Program-made: the position numbers and the translations under genes | Notes under the pieces: generated by a model | What the model was told of the DNA's origin: nothing | Seen by the model: only the letters and a program-made list of their open reading frames with translations | Databases searched by the model: none | Source: JADKIH01 sp031385005 | Lineage (GTDB): Bacteria > Bacteroidota > Bacteroidia > AKYH767-A > 2013-40CM-41-45 | DNA: 64,000 nucleotides | Direction of reading: 5' to 3' | Assembly (NCBI GenBank): GCA_031385005.1 | Contig: JANNBB010000009.1 | Coordinates: 1-64,000 of the forward strand | Shown: in pieces, positions 7,878-16,049 of the stretch | Numbering within the stretch: the first letter of the stretch is position 1 | Layout of the letters: each line of letters opens with the position of its first letter

Positions 7878-8261
7878 TCGTCAGACTGTGCAAAAACCTT
7901 TCATAATTTTTCTCTCCGTTCATTTGAAATAATTTTTGTTTCGACCATCTTTAAAGAATAATAAATTTTTAATGGGGTTTCAAAATGGATTTAACAGAGA
8001 GCAGACTTTACTTTTTCCGGTAAGAGTGGAAGAGATGATTCCGGAAGAGCATCCTGCTCAATGGAATAAAATGGAACAGCGGAGAATTCGGATTAATATA
8101 TTTCACTTACAACTTTAGAAGGGTTTTGAACATTTTAGGCTTCGCAGAGTTAATATAACGGCTACACAAGCTGATTTTACAGTTTTTTTCACTGTGGTGC
8201 AATACGGATGTTTATAGAGCGAAATTATTTTCTCGGCGCTATTCCGGTTTAGAGGTACTGT
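7878..8261 (+). mobile_element. MITE-like IS1182 derivative, copy B, right end lost
   Basis: Nearly identical to the element at 4210-4637 and with the same internal deletion junction. It breaks off at about 8261 (after GAGGTACTGT), where group II intron sequence begins, so the last approximately 45 bases and right terminal repeat are missing. It begins exactly at the R' end of attC-like site 4. Confidence 0.75.
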
Positions 8262-8452
8262 ACAAAATGGCATGTGTAAAATGGCTAAAGAAAAAGTACC
8301 GGGAAAATTCGAATCTTTTTCCGCACTGGAAGTTGGTTCATCCGTAATGTATTATTACATTCGTGATTGAACAAGAAGAGCCGTATGAATCGAGAGGTTC
8401 ACGTACGGTTCTGTGAGAACGTGAGGGTGAAATTACCTTGCGTGACTCGATT
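8262..8452 (+). ncRNA. group II intron 3' fragment (domains V-VI)
   Basis: Positions 8378-8411 form the 34-base domain V hairpin: GAGCCGTATG at the 5' side pairs with CGTACGGTTC at the 3' side, with the AGC-type catalytic region shifted to GAGCC. A following stem (8416-8443) fits domain VI, and the intron 3' end is probably the GACTCGAT at 8444-8452. No reverse transcriptase and no 5' GTGYG end are present, so this is a remnant. Group IIC introns are known to target attC sites, which fits the neighbourhood, but the subclass cannot be fixed from this fragment. Confidence 0.75.
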
Positions 8453-8929
8453 AGCGGTAATAGCGCGGGTGCGGCTCAAAGACTCCAATTCTCATTTTAA
8501 TTTTAAAGAGCAGTGCATTATTATTTTGTGAAACCATTGTGTAAAATCGGAATTTTAATTTGTTGACGACCACCCTGCTTACTTTACCAAACCCCGCTTT
8601 GAGCAAGTTGCAGGTGCTAAACAATGCAGATCGTCAGTTGACCAACCGGGCCAGCGCAATACATGCAAATCGTTAAATGTACAATTGCCGGTCTCCCGAA
8701 ATCAGTAAGCAGCCTTTTTTTAGTGAGTTATGCGCAGAAAAAATTGTGTTGAGGAGGAGTAAAATTATCGCAAGCAAAAGATTTGCTCAAGTCGTTTCGA
8801 TTTCAAGGTAGAAAGTTCACTTTCATAAGACTGAAGATGGATGGCAGCAGGGCGGAATGAAATTTTCCTTTATTATTTCACGAAATTTTAATATTGGAAA
8901 ACACAAGTAAACGAACAAAAGTTAATTAT
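8453..8929. other. non-coding stretch after the intron remnant
   Basis: I see no convincing gene, repeat or RNA here. It is the boundary between the cassette/IS island and more ordinary chromosomal genes. Confidence 0.5.
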
Positions 8930-9898
8930 CTAAAATCGAACTCCAATTTTTATTCCGCCCCACCGGTGTATTATTCCAGTGTTATATTCTTTCGTAATAA
9001 AAGACTGGCAGTATTCAAGATAAATTTTATAAAATTCGAGCACAAGTCCGAAGTTGGTTTGAAAAACTGTTCTCGTTACATGTTGTGATGCGATTGTGTA
9101 AGGGCTGTCACGGTTAAATAATCCCCCTTGCAATGTTGCATTATAACCCACCAGACTTACCAATGGTTGTGCATAGCAATAAAGTTTAAATTTATTTTCA
9201 GACTCACTTGCACACGATGAAAACGGTGAATTGAATTTTCCTGCAAAAACGGTACATCCAACCTGTACATTATCCATCAATGTTCCCGCCTGTATTTTTA
9301 TAAGAGAACTAAACAGAAAAATATTTTTATAATAGTATAACTGCCGCTCATAACTCAATTCATAATTTAAAACCACATCGTTTTTAATTTGATGTTCCCA
9401 GCCAAGCGGTTCAATATTTTTAAGCCATTTGTGAATGGTTTTCTGCATACCTTCTCCAAAAGCAGCCGTACCTATAACTCCCGTGCTTAACGTAGTGCTT
9501 AATCGCCGATGATGCAACGTATCAGTAGAAACCAGAAATGTTTTAAGCATAATGTAAGCGGCAAAAGGGCGGTCGTTGTAAATAATTTCAGTGTGGCGGA
9601 TGCTTGAAGGCGTAAACCCCGCATGATCCAATGTCAGCCCGTAAGTGGCGCAACTTCCCTTTAATTTCGGCAACAATACCGTAAGCGGATTCCTTCTCAA
9701 TGATGGCGCGGCTAATTCAAAACTAATTCCCTGCGTATAGTAATAATCGGTAGCTGTGAAAAAATCATTTTCGTAATGAAAACGAAAATAACTATCGCTG
9801 CTCATACATCGGTACGAAGCGGTGTTATCAATAGTTTGCGAAAACAAGGATAAGGGTATCCTGCAAAGCAAAATCACTAATTTTTTAAAACGAGGCAC
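8930..9898 (-). CDS. LpxR-family lipid A deacylase-like protein
   Basis: A 322-residue protein with a signal peptide and beta-barrel-like strands ending in phenylalanine (KIGVRF), as expected for an outer-membrane protein. LpxR (DUF2219) hallmarks are present: YENDFF (N44, D45), TDYYYTQG (50-57), DRPFAAY and the catalytic-histidine block QKTIHK (H156) followed by GWEHQ. LpxR removes the 3'-acyloxyacyl chain of lipid A, using calcium. The start is GTG at 9898; an in-frame stop lies two codons upstream, and an overlapping ATG is in another frame. It faces the intron remnant and is divergent from the fasciclin gene. Confidence 0.8.
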   Translation of the reverse strand: MPRFKKLVILLCRIPLSLFSQTIDNTASYRCMSSDSYFRFHYENDFFTATDYYYTQGISFELAAPSLRRNPLTVLLPKLKGSCATYGLTLDHAGFTPSSIRHTEIIYNDRPFAAYIMLKTFLVSTDTLHHRRLSTTLSTGVIGTAAFGEGMQKTIHKWLKNIEPLGWEHQIKNDVVLNYELSYERQLYYYKNIFLFSSLIKIQAGTLMDNVQVGCTVFAGKFNSPFSSCASESENKFKLYCYAQPLVSLVGYNATLQGGLFNRDSPYTIASQHVTRTVFQTNFGLVLEFYKIYLEYCQSFITKEYNTGIIHRWGGIKIGVRF

Positions 9899-10057
9899 AA
9901 TTCATATACGCTGAATTGCCTGATTCGGATTCCAAAGAATTCCTAATAAGCTGTTATTTTCAAAAAAAAGGTTTTATTTCCCAAATCCAACCTTTATTGC
10001 TTCTCGTATATTTCTTCAAACAAATAATAATTCTAATAATTAAAAAACTAAAATGTT

Positions 10058-10591
10058 ATGTTAAAAAAATCAATCTCAATTCTTGCAATTGCAGTAAGCA
10101 TATTGGCAGGAAACGTAAATGCTCAAGATAAAATGAGCAATGAAAAAGGTGTAATGGTAGGCGGTGCCATGATGGTAAAATCAAAAAACATTGTTGAAAA
10201 TGCACTTAACAGTAAAGACCATACCACATTAGTGGCCGCTGTTAAAGCCGCAGGTTTGGTAGAAACACTTTCAGGTGCGGGTCCGTTTACCGTGTTTGCA
10301 CCAACTAATGAAGCTTTCAATAAATTACCTGCCGGAACTGTTGACGGCTTATTGAAACCGGAAATGAAAGATAAACTCACATCTGTGCTTACTTATCATG
10401 TAGTGGCAGGTCGTTTCACAGCCAAAGATTTAAAGAATGGAATGAAACTAAAAACCGTGCAGGGGCAAGAAATCACCATCACCAAAAATGGAAATACCTT
10501 GATGGTGAACAATGCAAAAATTGAAATTGCAGATATCATTGACAGCAATGGAGTTACCTATGTTATAGATTCGGTTTTAATGCCGAAATAA
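10058..10591 (+). CDS. secreted fasciclin (FAS1) domain protein
   Basis: A 177-residue protein with a signal peptide (ending VNAQ near residue 22) and one FAS1 domain. Motifs include FTVFAPTNEAFNKLP (FAS1 H1 region, residues about 77-91), LTYHVVAGRF (H2 region with the conserved YH) and VIDSVLMP at the end. FAS1 domains are adhesion or extracellular-matrix modules. In many relatives a fasciclin gene sits in an operon with an ECF sigma factor and anti-sigma factor; a decayed ECF sigma gene follows here. A clear terminator lies just downstream. Confidence 0.9.
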   Translation: MLKKSISILAIAVSILAGNVNAQDKMSNEKGVMVGGAMMVKSKNIVENALNSKDHTTLVAAVKAAGLVETLSGAGPFTVFAPTNEAFNKLPAGTVDGLLKPEMKDKLTSVLTYHVVAGRFTAKDLKNGMKLKTVQGQEITITKNGNTLMVNNAKIEIADIIDSNGVTYVIDSVLMPK

Positions 10592-10613
10592 GAAATCAGG
10601 TTTTAAAAATTAA

Positions 10614-10650
10614 AATTCCTTGTTGCAGCTGGCAACAGGGAATTTTTTTT
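10614..10650 (+). terminator. intrinsic terminator of the fasciclin gene
   Basis: AATTCCTTGTTGC pairs with GGCAACAGGGAATT across a short loop and is followed by a run of eight T. Confidence 0.85.
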
Positions 10651-10740
10651 ACACGATAGTCTTGTTCAGGTTTGATATTGAAATATAATTTTGACCATTA
10701 ATTTCCTTTCCATTGCATCGTTAAACCCAAATGCTTATTG

Positions 10741-11100
10741 ATACCTGATAAGAAATATACCGAAGCAGAACTCGTAAGTTTAATAAAGAAGAAAGACAAA
10801 GCTACTTTCAATAATCTTTATGATAATTATTCAGGGGTTTTGTTTGGTATTGTTATCTAAATTTTAAATCAGGAAGAAGAAATCTCCGAAGAGATTCTTC
10901 AGAAAGATTTTATTAAAATCTGGCAAAAAATAAAAACTTATGACTGCTTAAAAGGAAATCTTTTCATGTAGATGCTTCACGTTACATTGCGCAATGCCGC
11001 CAATGCAATCGGGAATCTAAAAAACACTGCACTGTCAAATTTCTTCAGCCGAATTTCTCATCGAAAGGGTCGCGTATCGGCAATTTCAGCAACAGCTCGA
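10741..11100 (+). pseudogene. decayed ECF (sigma-70 family) sigma factor
   Basis: Read in frame from 10756, the sequence encodes YTEAELVSLIKKKDKATF, then an LYDNYSGVLFGI block, a stop (TAA at about 10858), then EEISEEILQKDFIKIWQKI, a second stop (TAG near 10969, at a position where relatives have Trp in WM) and a short region like sigma region 2.4. This is the region-2 core of Bacteroidota RpoE-like sigma factors with at least two nonsense codons and no region 4. It stands where the sigma gene of a fasciclin/anti-sigma/sigma set would be expected. Confidence 0.75.
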
Positions 11101-11302
11101 AAACTAGCGGTAATCATCTGGAATATGGTAGTTAAAAAAATGCCATACATTCCTCAAACCGAATATCAGTTCCTGGACCAGAAAAGAAAAAAAATCACTG
11201 CCATGAAAAAACTAATTGCTAAGTTTGACATATCGACTAATGATCTTGATTTGCAGGTGTGATATAGGGAGTTATGGAACGTTAGTCATAATAATACAAA
11301 CG

Positions 11303-13072
11303 ATGAGAACATATCAATTCGTAAAATATAATGAAATTACATCGTTAGACAATTTAATTGCCCAAACCGGCGGTGAGACAACTCTTTGCTTTGACTTTGA
11401 GGACAGTATTCAAGATTGCTTAAATCCCAAAAACACAAATATCCTCAAGGCCAAGTATAGAAATTATTTCAAAACCATTATCAACAAATGCGCACTCCAT
11501 GTTAATAAACTTAATATTGGAATTAGAATAAATGGAAGCGAGTCTCAGGAGCAACTATTGGACATCCTTGTTTTAGCTGAAACGAAACATGTTTCTACTA
11601 TCTTTATTCCTAAAGTAAGCAAATCGAATCAAATTTTGACTTTGCAAAAAGGACTTGAAAAAAATGGAGTAAGTTATAATGAAATAATTCCGGTTATTGA
11701 AACAAGGAATGGATTGATTAATTTGGAGGAAATATTTAAAATTAATTTAAATAAAATTGGTGGTATTGCTTTTGGACATTGTGATTATAATTTAGACAAC
11801 TTAAATTTTCCATTTTTTCATCAAGATTCAAGAGAATATTGGACTTGGATAACAAAAATATCTGAATTTGCTAAACCGTATAATTTGCGCATTGTAAATT
11901 CCCCATTTCTACAACTTGACAATAATAAATTTTTCAAAAATATGTTAAATCTATTATTTGCAATTGGCGGAAACAATGTTGGTCAAATTACTTTAACACA
12001 AGAACAAACTAAAATCTGCAATTCCTTTTCGGGAAACAACCAAAACAGTATCCTTCCAAAAATATTTAATAGACTTGACTTAAGAGTTCCGGCATTATAC
12101 GCTGAAAACCTTATTGAATCTTTTGAAAAAAATACCAACAACAAAGGATTTGCAATAAACAACGAAAGAACAATTTTATCACCGCAAGAATATATTTCAG
12201 CGAGAAAATTTCAGCGCAAAATTGATTTTCCTGAAATAAATTTCACATTTGTTGGAGGTTGCTTTCCGGTTCAGGGAAATTTGCCTTTTGAAAATCTTTT
12301 CCATCAATTACTCAAACATAAAACGGAGAACATCAGAGGCATAAAATTTAATGTAAATATTATCAGGTATGAACGCTTTAAGAATTGTATTTCTAAAATC
12401 GTATCATACAGAGAAAACAACCCGATTGACATACTTGCTTTTTCAATAAGACCAGAACCCTTTCTTCGTATGGTTAAATTGTACTATAAATTCTTAGACA
12501 ACTCAACAGGCAAAAAAAAATGGGCATTAAATCTTGCGTTATTTAATAATGTTAACCCTGAAAAAAATGATTTACTTTCATTAGACGCACGATTCAATAC
12601 AATAGATTACAAGGATGCCTCAATAGTACACAAAAAATTAATAGACCTAAATTATCTTTTAGGATCAATTCTTGGCAACGATTATTATTCATTAAAAAAA
12701 TATTTGAACCTAATAAATGAAGTAATAGATTTGTGTAGAATTAATAATATTAAGCTAATAATTTTGGGTCCACCAATAAGGACAAACACATTGATGGAAA
12801 AATATTTATCCAAAAAGCTTGACAATTTTATGGGTAAGTCGTTGAGTATTTCAAAGGACAATTTTGTAAGTGGCTCTGACCTTTTTAAAAAGGGGGACCG
12901 ATTATTTAAAGAAAATGGAATTTATGCCAATGAAAATTATCACGAATTGATTGCTGAAAGACTTTTGGAGAAAATATTGCCGACAGTTGACAAAATTGCA
13001 CCCCCTATCATCAACTACCCCAAAGGCGAGGATTCGCAATCCATAAACATTTTTCCTGTTAATCAAACATGA
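11303..13072 (+). CDS. CitE-like aldolase domain fused to SGNH-hydrolase-like domain
   Basis: 589 residues, ATG at 11303 (upstream in-frame starts lack any family similarity). Residues about 20-260 resemble HpcH/HpaI aldolase/citrate lyase beta proteins: LCFDFEDSIQD, GIRINGSES, IFIPKVSK, PVIETRNG and AFGHCDYNLDN, which includes the expected acidic metal ligands. From about residue 315 a second domain begins at VGGCFPVQG, contains LIILGPPIRTN (near 488) and ends NENYHELIAERL (near 546), the block layout of SGNH/GDSL esterases. The Ser of block I appears as Cys and the Asp of DxxH as Asn, so catalysis is uncertain. A cassette-type GTTAGTC (11281) precedes it. The frame continues open past the stop to 13339. 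Confidence 0.65.
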   Translation: MRTYQFVKYNEITSLDNLIAQTGGETTLCFDFEDSIQDCLNPKNTNILKAKYRNYFKTIINKCALHVNKLNIGIRINGSESQEQLLDILVLAETKHVSTIFIPKVSKSNQILTLQKGLEKNGVSYNEIIPVIETRNGLINLEEIFKINLNKIGGIAFGHCDYNLDNLNFPFFHQDSREYWTWITKISEFAKPYNLRIVNSPFLQLDNNKFFKNMLNLLFAIGGNNVGQITLTQEQTKICNSFSGNNQNSILPKIFNRLDLRVPALYAENLIESFEKNTNNKGFAINNERTILSPQEYISARKFQRKIDFPEINFTFVGGCFPVQGNLPFENLFHQLLKHKTENIRGIKFNVNIIRYERFKNCISKIVSYRENNPIDILAFSIRPEPFLRMVKLYYKFLDNSTGKKKWALNLALFNNVNPEKNDLLSLDARFNTIDYKDASIVHKKLIDLNYLLGSILGNDYYSLKKYLNLINEVIDLCRINNIKLIILGPPIRTNTLMEKYLSKKLDNFMGKSLSISKDNFVSGSDLFKKGDRLFKENGIYANENYHELIAERLLEKILPTVDKIAPPIINYPKGEDSQSINIFPVNQT

Positions 13073-13339
13073 GGATTTCAAATCAAGTATTTCGGTAAAA
13101 AGCCCGCACTTTGGGTAGCCGCAAACCGTAAAATAGCATCTTTAAACAACACAGAAAAAAAGCACATAGTAGCAAACCTAATTTCACTAACGGGTCTTAT
13201 TTCTTGGGAATTTATTCAAACAACTTCTACAAAATTACACTTTGACTGGAACGATGTTTTGTGGACAATCATTGGTGCTTTATTGTTTCAACTAATATGG
13301 ATTGTAACTCCAGACAGATATAAAGAAAAGTATGAATGA
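13073..13339 (+). pseudogene. partial membrane-protein frame with attC-like 3' half
   Basis: In the same frame as the preceding gene, the sequence after its TGA stays open for 88 codons to TGA 13337. It lacks a clear ATG start. The last 45 residues (VLWTIIGALLFQLIWIVTP and a basic tail) look like the end of a small membrane protein. Near 13101-13127 the sequence AGCCGCAAACCGT matches the right end of attC-like site 4, which hints that a damaged cassette junction lies here and that this is the remnant of another cassette gene rather than read-through of the fusion protein. Confidence 0.4.
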
Positions 13340-13440
13340 ACTTCAATAAAAACAGACGCAAATCTAATTACTTTGCAAAATCTACTTTATTGAAATGAAT
13401 TACATTGAATAAATGAAATTAATTAAACGATAAAAAATGT

Positions 13441-13448
13441 TATATTTG
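13441..13448 (+). promoter_or_regulatory. promoter -7 box for the small membrane protein pair
   Basis: TATATTTG matches the Bacteroidota TAnnTTTG element and lies 30 bases before ATG 13479. No clear -33 box at the expected distance was found. Confidence 0.5.
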
Positions 13449-13478
13449 CAAAGAAATCATATTTTAAGAAAGAACATT

Positions 13479-13658
13479 ATGATAAAAAACTTTAAAAAAA
13501 CAGAGTTGTTAATTCTATTACTAGTTGTGTTATTAATATTTGTTTCGGAATATTACTACACAGTTTTAGGGGATCATGACAGGGCAATATTTATCGGTTT
13601 ATGGCCACCTACAATGCTTCTATTATTAATTTATATAAATTCTAAAAAGCAAAAGTAA
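13479..13658 (+). CDS. small two-helix membrane protein
   Basis: 59 residues from ATG 13479; a longer frame from 13437 would begin inside the promoter box. Two hydrophobic helices (residues about 9-26 and 36-53) flank a polar loop with SEYYYTVLGDHDRAIF. I recognise the look of a conserved Bacteroidota hypothetical but know no function. It is followed one base after its stop by a second tiny frame, so the two are probably cotranscribed. Confidence 0.6.
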   Translation: MIKNFKKTELLILLLVVLLIFVSEYYYTVLGDHDRAIFIGLWPPTMLLLLIYINSKKQK

Positions 13659-13659
13659 T

Positions 13660-13773
13660 ATGAAAGATTTTGACTTAATAATACTTACGTGTATAGTTTC
13701 AATTTTATTTATTGCATTTGGAATAGCTACTTATAACGAATTTTCAAATGCAGCGAAAAAAGATGAGAGGTAG
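13660..13773 (+). CDS. 37-residue single-helix membrane peptide
   Basis: ATG 13660 overlaps the A of the preceding spacing (stop TAA 13656-13658). It encodes one transmembrane helix (IILTCIVSILFIAFGIATY) followed by a charged tail ending KKDER. Close coupling to the upstream small membrane protein suggests a joint role, as with small accessory subunits of membrane complexes, but nothing shows which complex. Confidence 0.5.
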   Translation: MKDFDLIILTCIVSILFIAFGIATYNEFSNAAKKDER

Positions 13774-14150
13774 TTTTAACCTTTAGAAATTTTATAATTA
13801 CATTTTAAAAACAACTAAGGAATTTTTATATTCACAACTTTAGTGTTTTTTACGGTTTTTCATCGAGGGATAATTCGATAAATTTTATCACTCAATTTTT
13901 CGGTCAAGCTGTAGCAGTTGAAGGTAAAATAAAATCACAATTATTTTAAAACCAATTAAATACCGATTATTGTTTGGGAAAATTTTTAACCCATAGTTTG
14001 GCCCGAGAAATATTGGATTAGTAGGGTTGAACAAGTACACAAGCTATTTGATTTGTTCAGGGTTAATCTATTGGTTAAAATGGTTACTTTACAGAAGCTT
14101 TCTAATTTTCTAAACCGATTCAAAAAGCAGTAGACTATAATATTTATTCG
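13774..14150. other. intergenic region, no gene seen
   Basis: About 380 bases of AT-rich sequence without a supported gene. A minus-strand frame here has no family signature or promoter and was not accepted. Confidence 0.5.
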
Positions 14151-14185
14151 CACTAAAGTTAAATTAAAGCTTATTAATTTTAGTG
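14151..14185. promoter_or_regulatory. inverted repeat before the photolyase operon
   Basis: CACTAAAGTTAA (14151-14162) and TTAATTTTAGTG (14174-14185) form a 12-bp inverted repeat with one mismatch, centred about 48 bases upstream of the first DoxX-like ATG (14216). Its position suits a regulator binding site or a leader hairpin; the regulator is unknown. Confidence 0.4.
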
Positions 14186-14215
14186 TAAGCGACCATGCAA
14201 TAAAAAAAGAAAAAA

Positions 14216-14560
14216 ATGACCGGATACATAATATTAGCACAAATCATTGTAGCAACTTCCGTTGCTTATGTTTGGATATTTCGATATGATAATATTATTA
14301 AAGAATTTAGAGAATTTGGATTAAATGATTTGACAAGAACTTTTGTAGGCGCAGTTAAAATATCCTTAGCCACATTATTAATTGTTGGCATTTGGTATCC
14401 TTTATTATTACCTATTTCTTCTGCTCTTATGGGTTTACTAATGCTTGCTGCGCAATATTTTCATTTCAAAATAAAAAATCCTTTTAGTAAATTATTTCCT
14501 TCTTTATTATTATTAATCCTATGCATTTTTATAACGTTTACTTCTTTAAGTATTCGTTAA
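14216..14560 (+). CDS. DoxX-like membrane protein
   Basis: 114 residues with four hydrophobic helices, including YIILAQIIVATSVAYVWIFR and the DoxX-like GAVKISLATLLIVGI block. DoxX-family proteins are small inner-membrane proteins of unclear redox or stress role. It is first in a tight run: the next gene starts one base after its stop. The run ends with photolyases, so a stress-responsive role is inferred. Confidence 0.65.
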   Translation: MTGYIILAQIIVATSVAYVWIFRYDNIIKEFREFGLNDLTRTFVGAVKISLATLLIVGIWYPLLLPISSALMGLLMLAAQYFHFKIKNPFSKLFPSLLLLILCIFITFTSLSIR

Positions 14561-14561
14561 T

Positions 14562-14903
14562 ATGAATTTATATAACACATGTATTTTTCTTTCAAGTTTT
14601 TCTTTTCTGGCATATGTTATCTCATATTTTATATCTCCCCATATGAAAAATGAATTCAGACGATTTAAGTTGGAACGATTGGGCATGCTAACAATCCTCT
14701 TAGAGTTTCTCGGTGCTCTTGGCTTATTAATTGGGTTTTTATATAAACCTATTTTATTAATTTCATCCGGCGGACTAGCATTACTGATGTTTTTAGGAGT
14801 ATTGGTTCGAATAAAGGTGAAAGATGATATTTTAACTTCTTTACCGGCGGTTTTATTTATGGTTATAAACTTCTATATTATGATTGCAACGATAAGAAGT
14901 TAA
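14562..14903 (+). CDS. DoxX-like membrane protein (second copy)
   Basis: 113 residues, four predicted membrane helices, with FRRFKLERLGMLTILLEFLGALGLLIG matching the FGL-x-R...G-x-E-LGA-GL pattern of DoxX-like proteins. It is similar in size and layout to its upstream neighbour and could form a pair or heteromer with it. It is translationally adjacent to that gene. Function unknown. Confidence 0.65.
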   Translation: MNLYNTCIFLSSFSFLAYVISYFISPHMKNEFRRFKLERLGMLTILLEFLGALGLLIGFLYKPILLISSGGLALLMFLGVLVRIKVKDDILTSLPAVLFMVINFYIMIATIRS

Positions 14904-15051
14904 GTAAATTATTTATTCCCACACAGAACCATAATTGTAACAGTTTGAAGTTTATTAATGAAAGCAAATGTGGGAATTATTATAATAACAAGAGAGATGC
15001 GCTGTACAGTTAAAATATTTAAAGAAGATCAATAATTGCCGGGAAAATAAA

Positions 15052-15768
15052 ATGAAAAAAACGTTCTTAACAGCTAATTGGGAAAACTTAATAATGGCCA
15101 ATTATGAAATCAGTCCTGATGTGTTGACACCCTATTTACCACATGGAGTTGAATTAGATTTTTACAACAATAAAACTTTTGTGAGTCTAGTAGGTTTTAT
15201 GTTTAAGAAAACAAGTTTGTTTAAGATACCCATTCCATTATTAGGAACTTTTGAAGAAATTAATCTTAGATTTTATGTTAAGCGACGGGACGGAAATACA
15301 ATTAAAAGAGGTGTCGTCTTTATTAATGAAACCGTACCCTATAAACCGGTAGCATGGTTGGCTAATAAGCTATATAAAGAGCATTACATAGCAATTCCTA
15401 CGAAAAGCGAGATAACAACTGTCGATGCGAATAAAAACATCTGCTATCAATGGAAAATAAATAATAGATGGAATAAACTTGAAGTGAATGCACTCGTTAA
15501 CAAAACCAATATGCTGCCAAATAGTATGGAAGAATTTATTTTTGAGCACTATTACGGATATACAAGATTAAATCATCAACGATCACAAGAATATAAAGTA
15601 AATCATCCAAGGTGGTACATCCATGAGGTCTTGAATTATTCTATCGATTGCGATTTTTTATCGATGTATGGAAATAATTTCGCTTTTTTAAATAACCGTG
15701 AACCCGAATCAGTAATTATTGCAGAAGGGTCGCAGGTAAGAGTGAACTGGAAACGAACAACATTCTAA
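15052..15768 (+). CDS. DUF2071 (YqjF-like) protein
   Basis: 238 residues, cytosolic. The opening FLTANWENLIMANYEISPDVLTPYLPHG and the following VSLVGFMFKKT / LRFYVKRRDG blocks are the DUF2071 signature, here complete. The biochemical function of DUF2071 is not established. In Bacteroidota it is often found beside TIGR03643 and photolyase genes, as here, so a light-stress regulon is inferred. The next gene follows 11 bases after the stop. Confidence 0.8.
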   Translation: MKKTFLTANWENLIMANYEISPDVLTPYLPHGVELDFYNNKTFVSLVGFMFKKTSLFKIPIPLLGTFEEINLRFYVKRRDGNTIKRGVVFINETVPYKPVAWLANKLYKEHYIAIPTKSEITTVDANKNICYQWKINNRWNKLEVNALVNKTNMLPNSMEEFIFEHYYGYTRLNHQRSQEYKVNHPRWYIHEVLNYSIDCDFLSMYGNNFAFLNNREPESVIIAEGSQVRVNWKRTTF

Positions 15769-15779
15769 ATTACTTTTTA

Positions 15780-16049
15780 ATGGAACAAAAAGATATCGAT
15801 AGAATAATTGAAATGGCATTAGAAGATCGCACCCCGTTTGAAGCGATTAAGGCACAGTTTGGAATGTCAGAAAACGACGTAGTCATACTGATGAGAAAAG
15901 AATTAAAACGCAGCAGTTTTAATTTATGGCGGAAACGCGTTCACAGTGGTGTTAGTCAAAAGCATGCAAAAAAAAGAAATTCAGGAATCGACCGGTTTAA
16001 AAGTAGTCGCCAGAAAAGCATTTCCATAAACAAAATAAGCAAGCGATAA
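15780..16049 (+). CDS. TIGR03643 / DUF2805 family small protein
   Basis: 89 residues. DIDRIIEMALEDRTPFEAI and FGMSENDVVILMRKELKRSSF are the conserved core (helix-turn-helix-like appearance), followed by WRKRVHSGVSQKHAKKR and a basic tail. The family is a frequent operon partner of photolyases. A DNA-binding role is possible from the basic, helical composition but is not shown. Its stop directly abuts the ATG of the next gene. Confidence 0.85.
   Translation: MEQKDIDRIIEMALEDRTPFEAIKAQFGMSENDVVILMRKELKRSSFNLWRKRVHSGVSQKHAKKRNSGIDRFKSSRQKSISINKISKR

Noticed and set aside
7717..7932. 71-codon plus-strand frame after the AbiE toxin
   Set aside because: It lies across the attC-like site 4 and the MITE end; basic, low-complexity sequence without any signature.
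12980..13339. Stop-codon read-through joining the CitE/SGNH protein to the following frame
   Set aside because: The SGNH-like domain is complete before the stop, and an attC-like end lies in between; chance open frame or a separate remnant is simpler.
13986..14240. 84-codon minus-strand frame
   Set aside because: Runs through the regulatory region of the photolyase operon and into its first gene; no family pattern.
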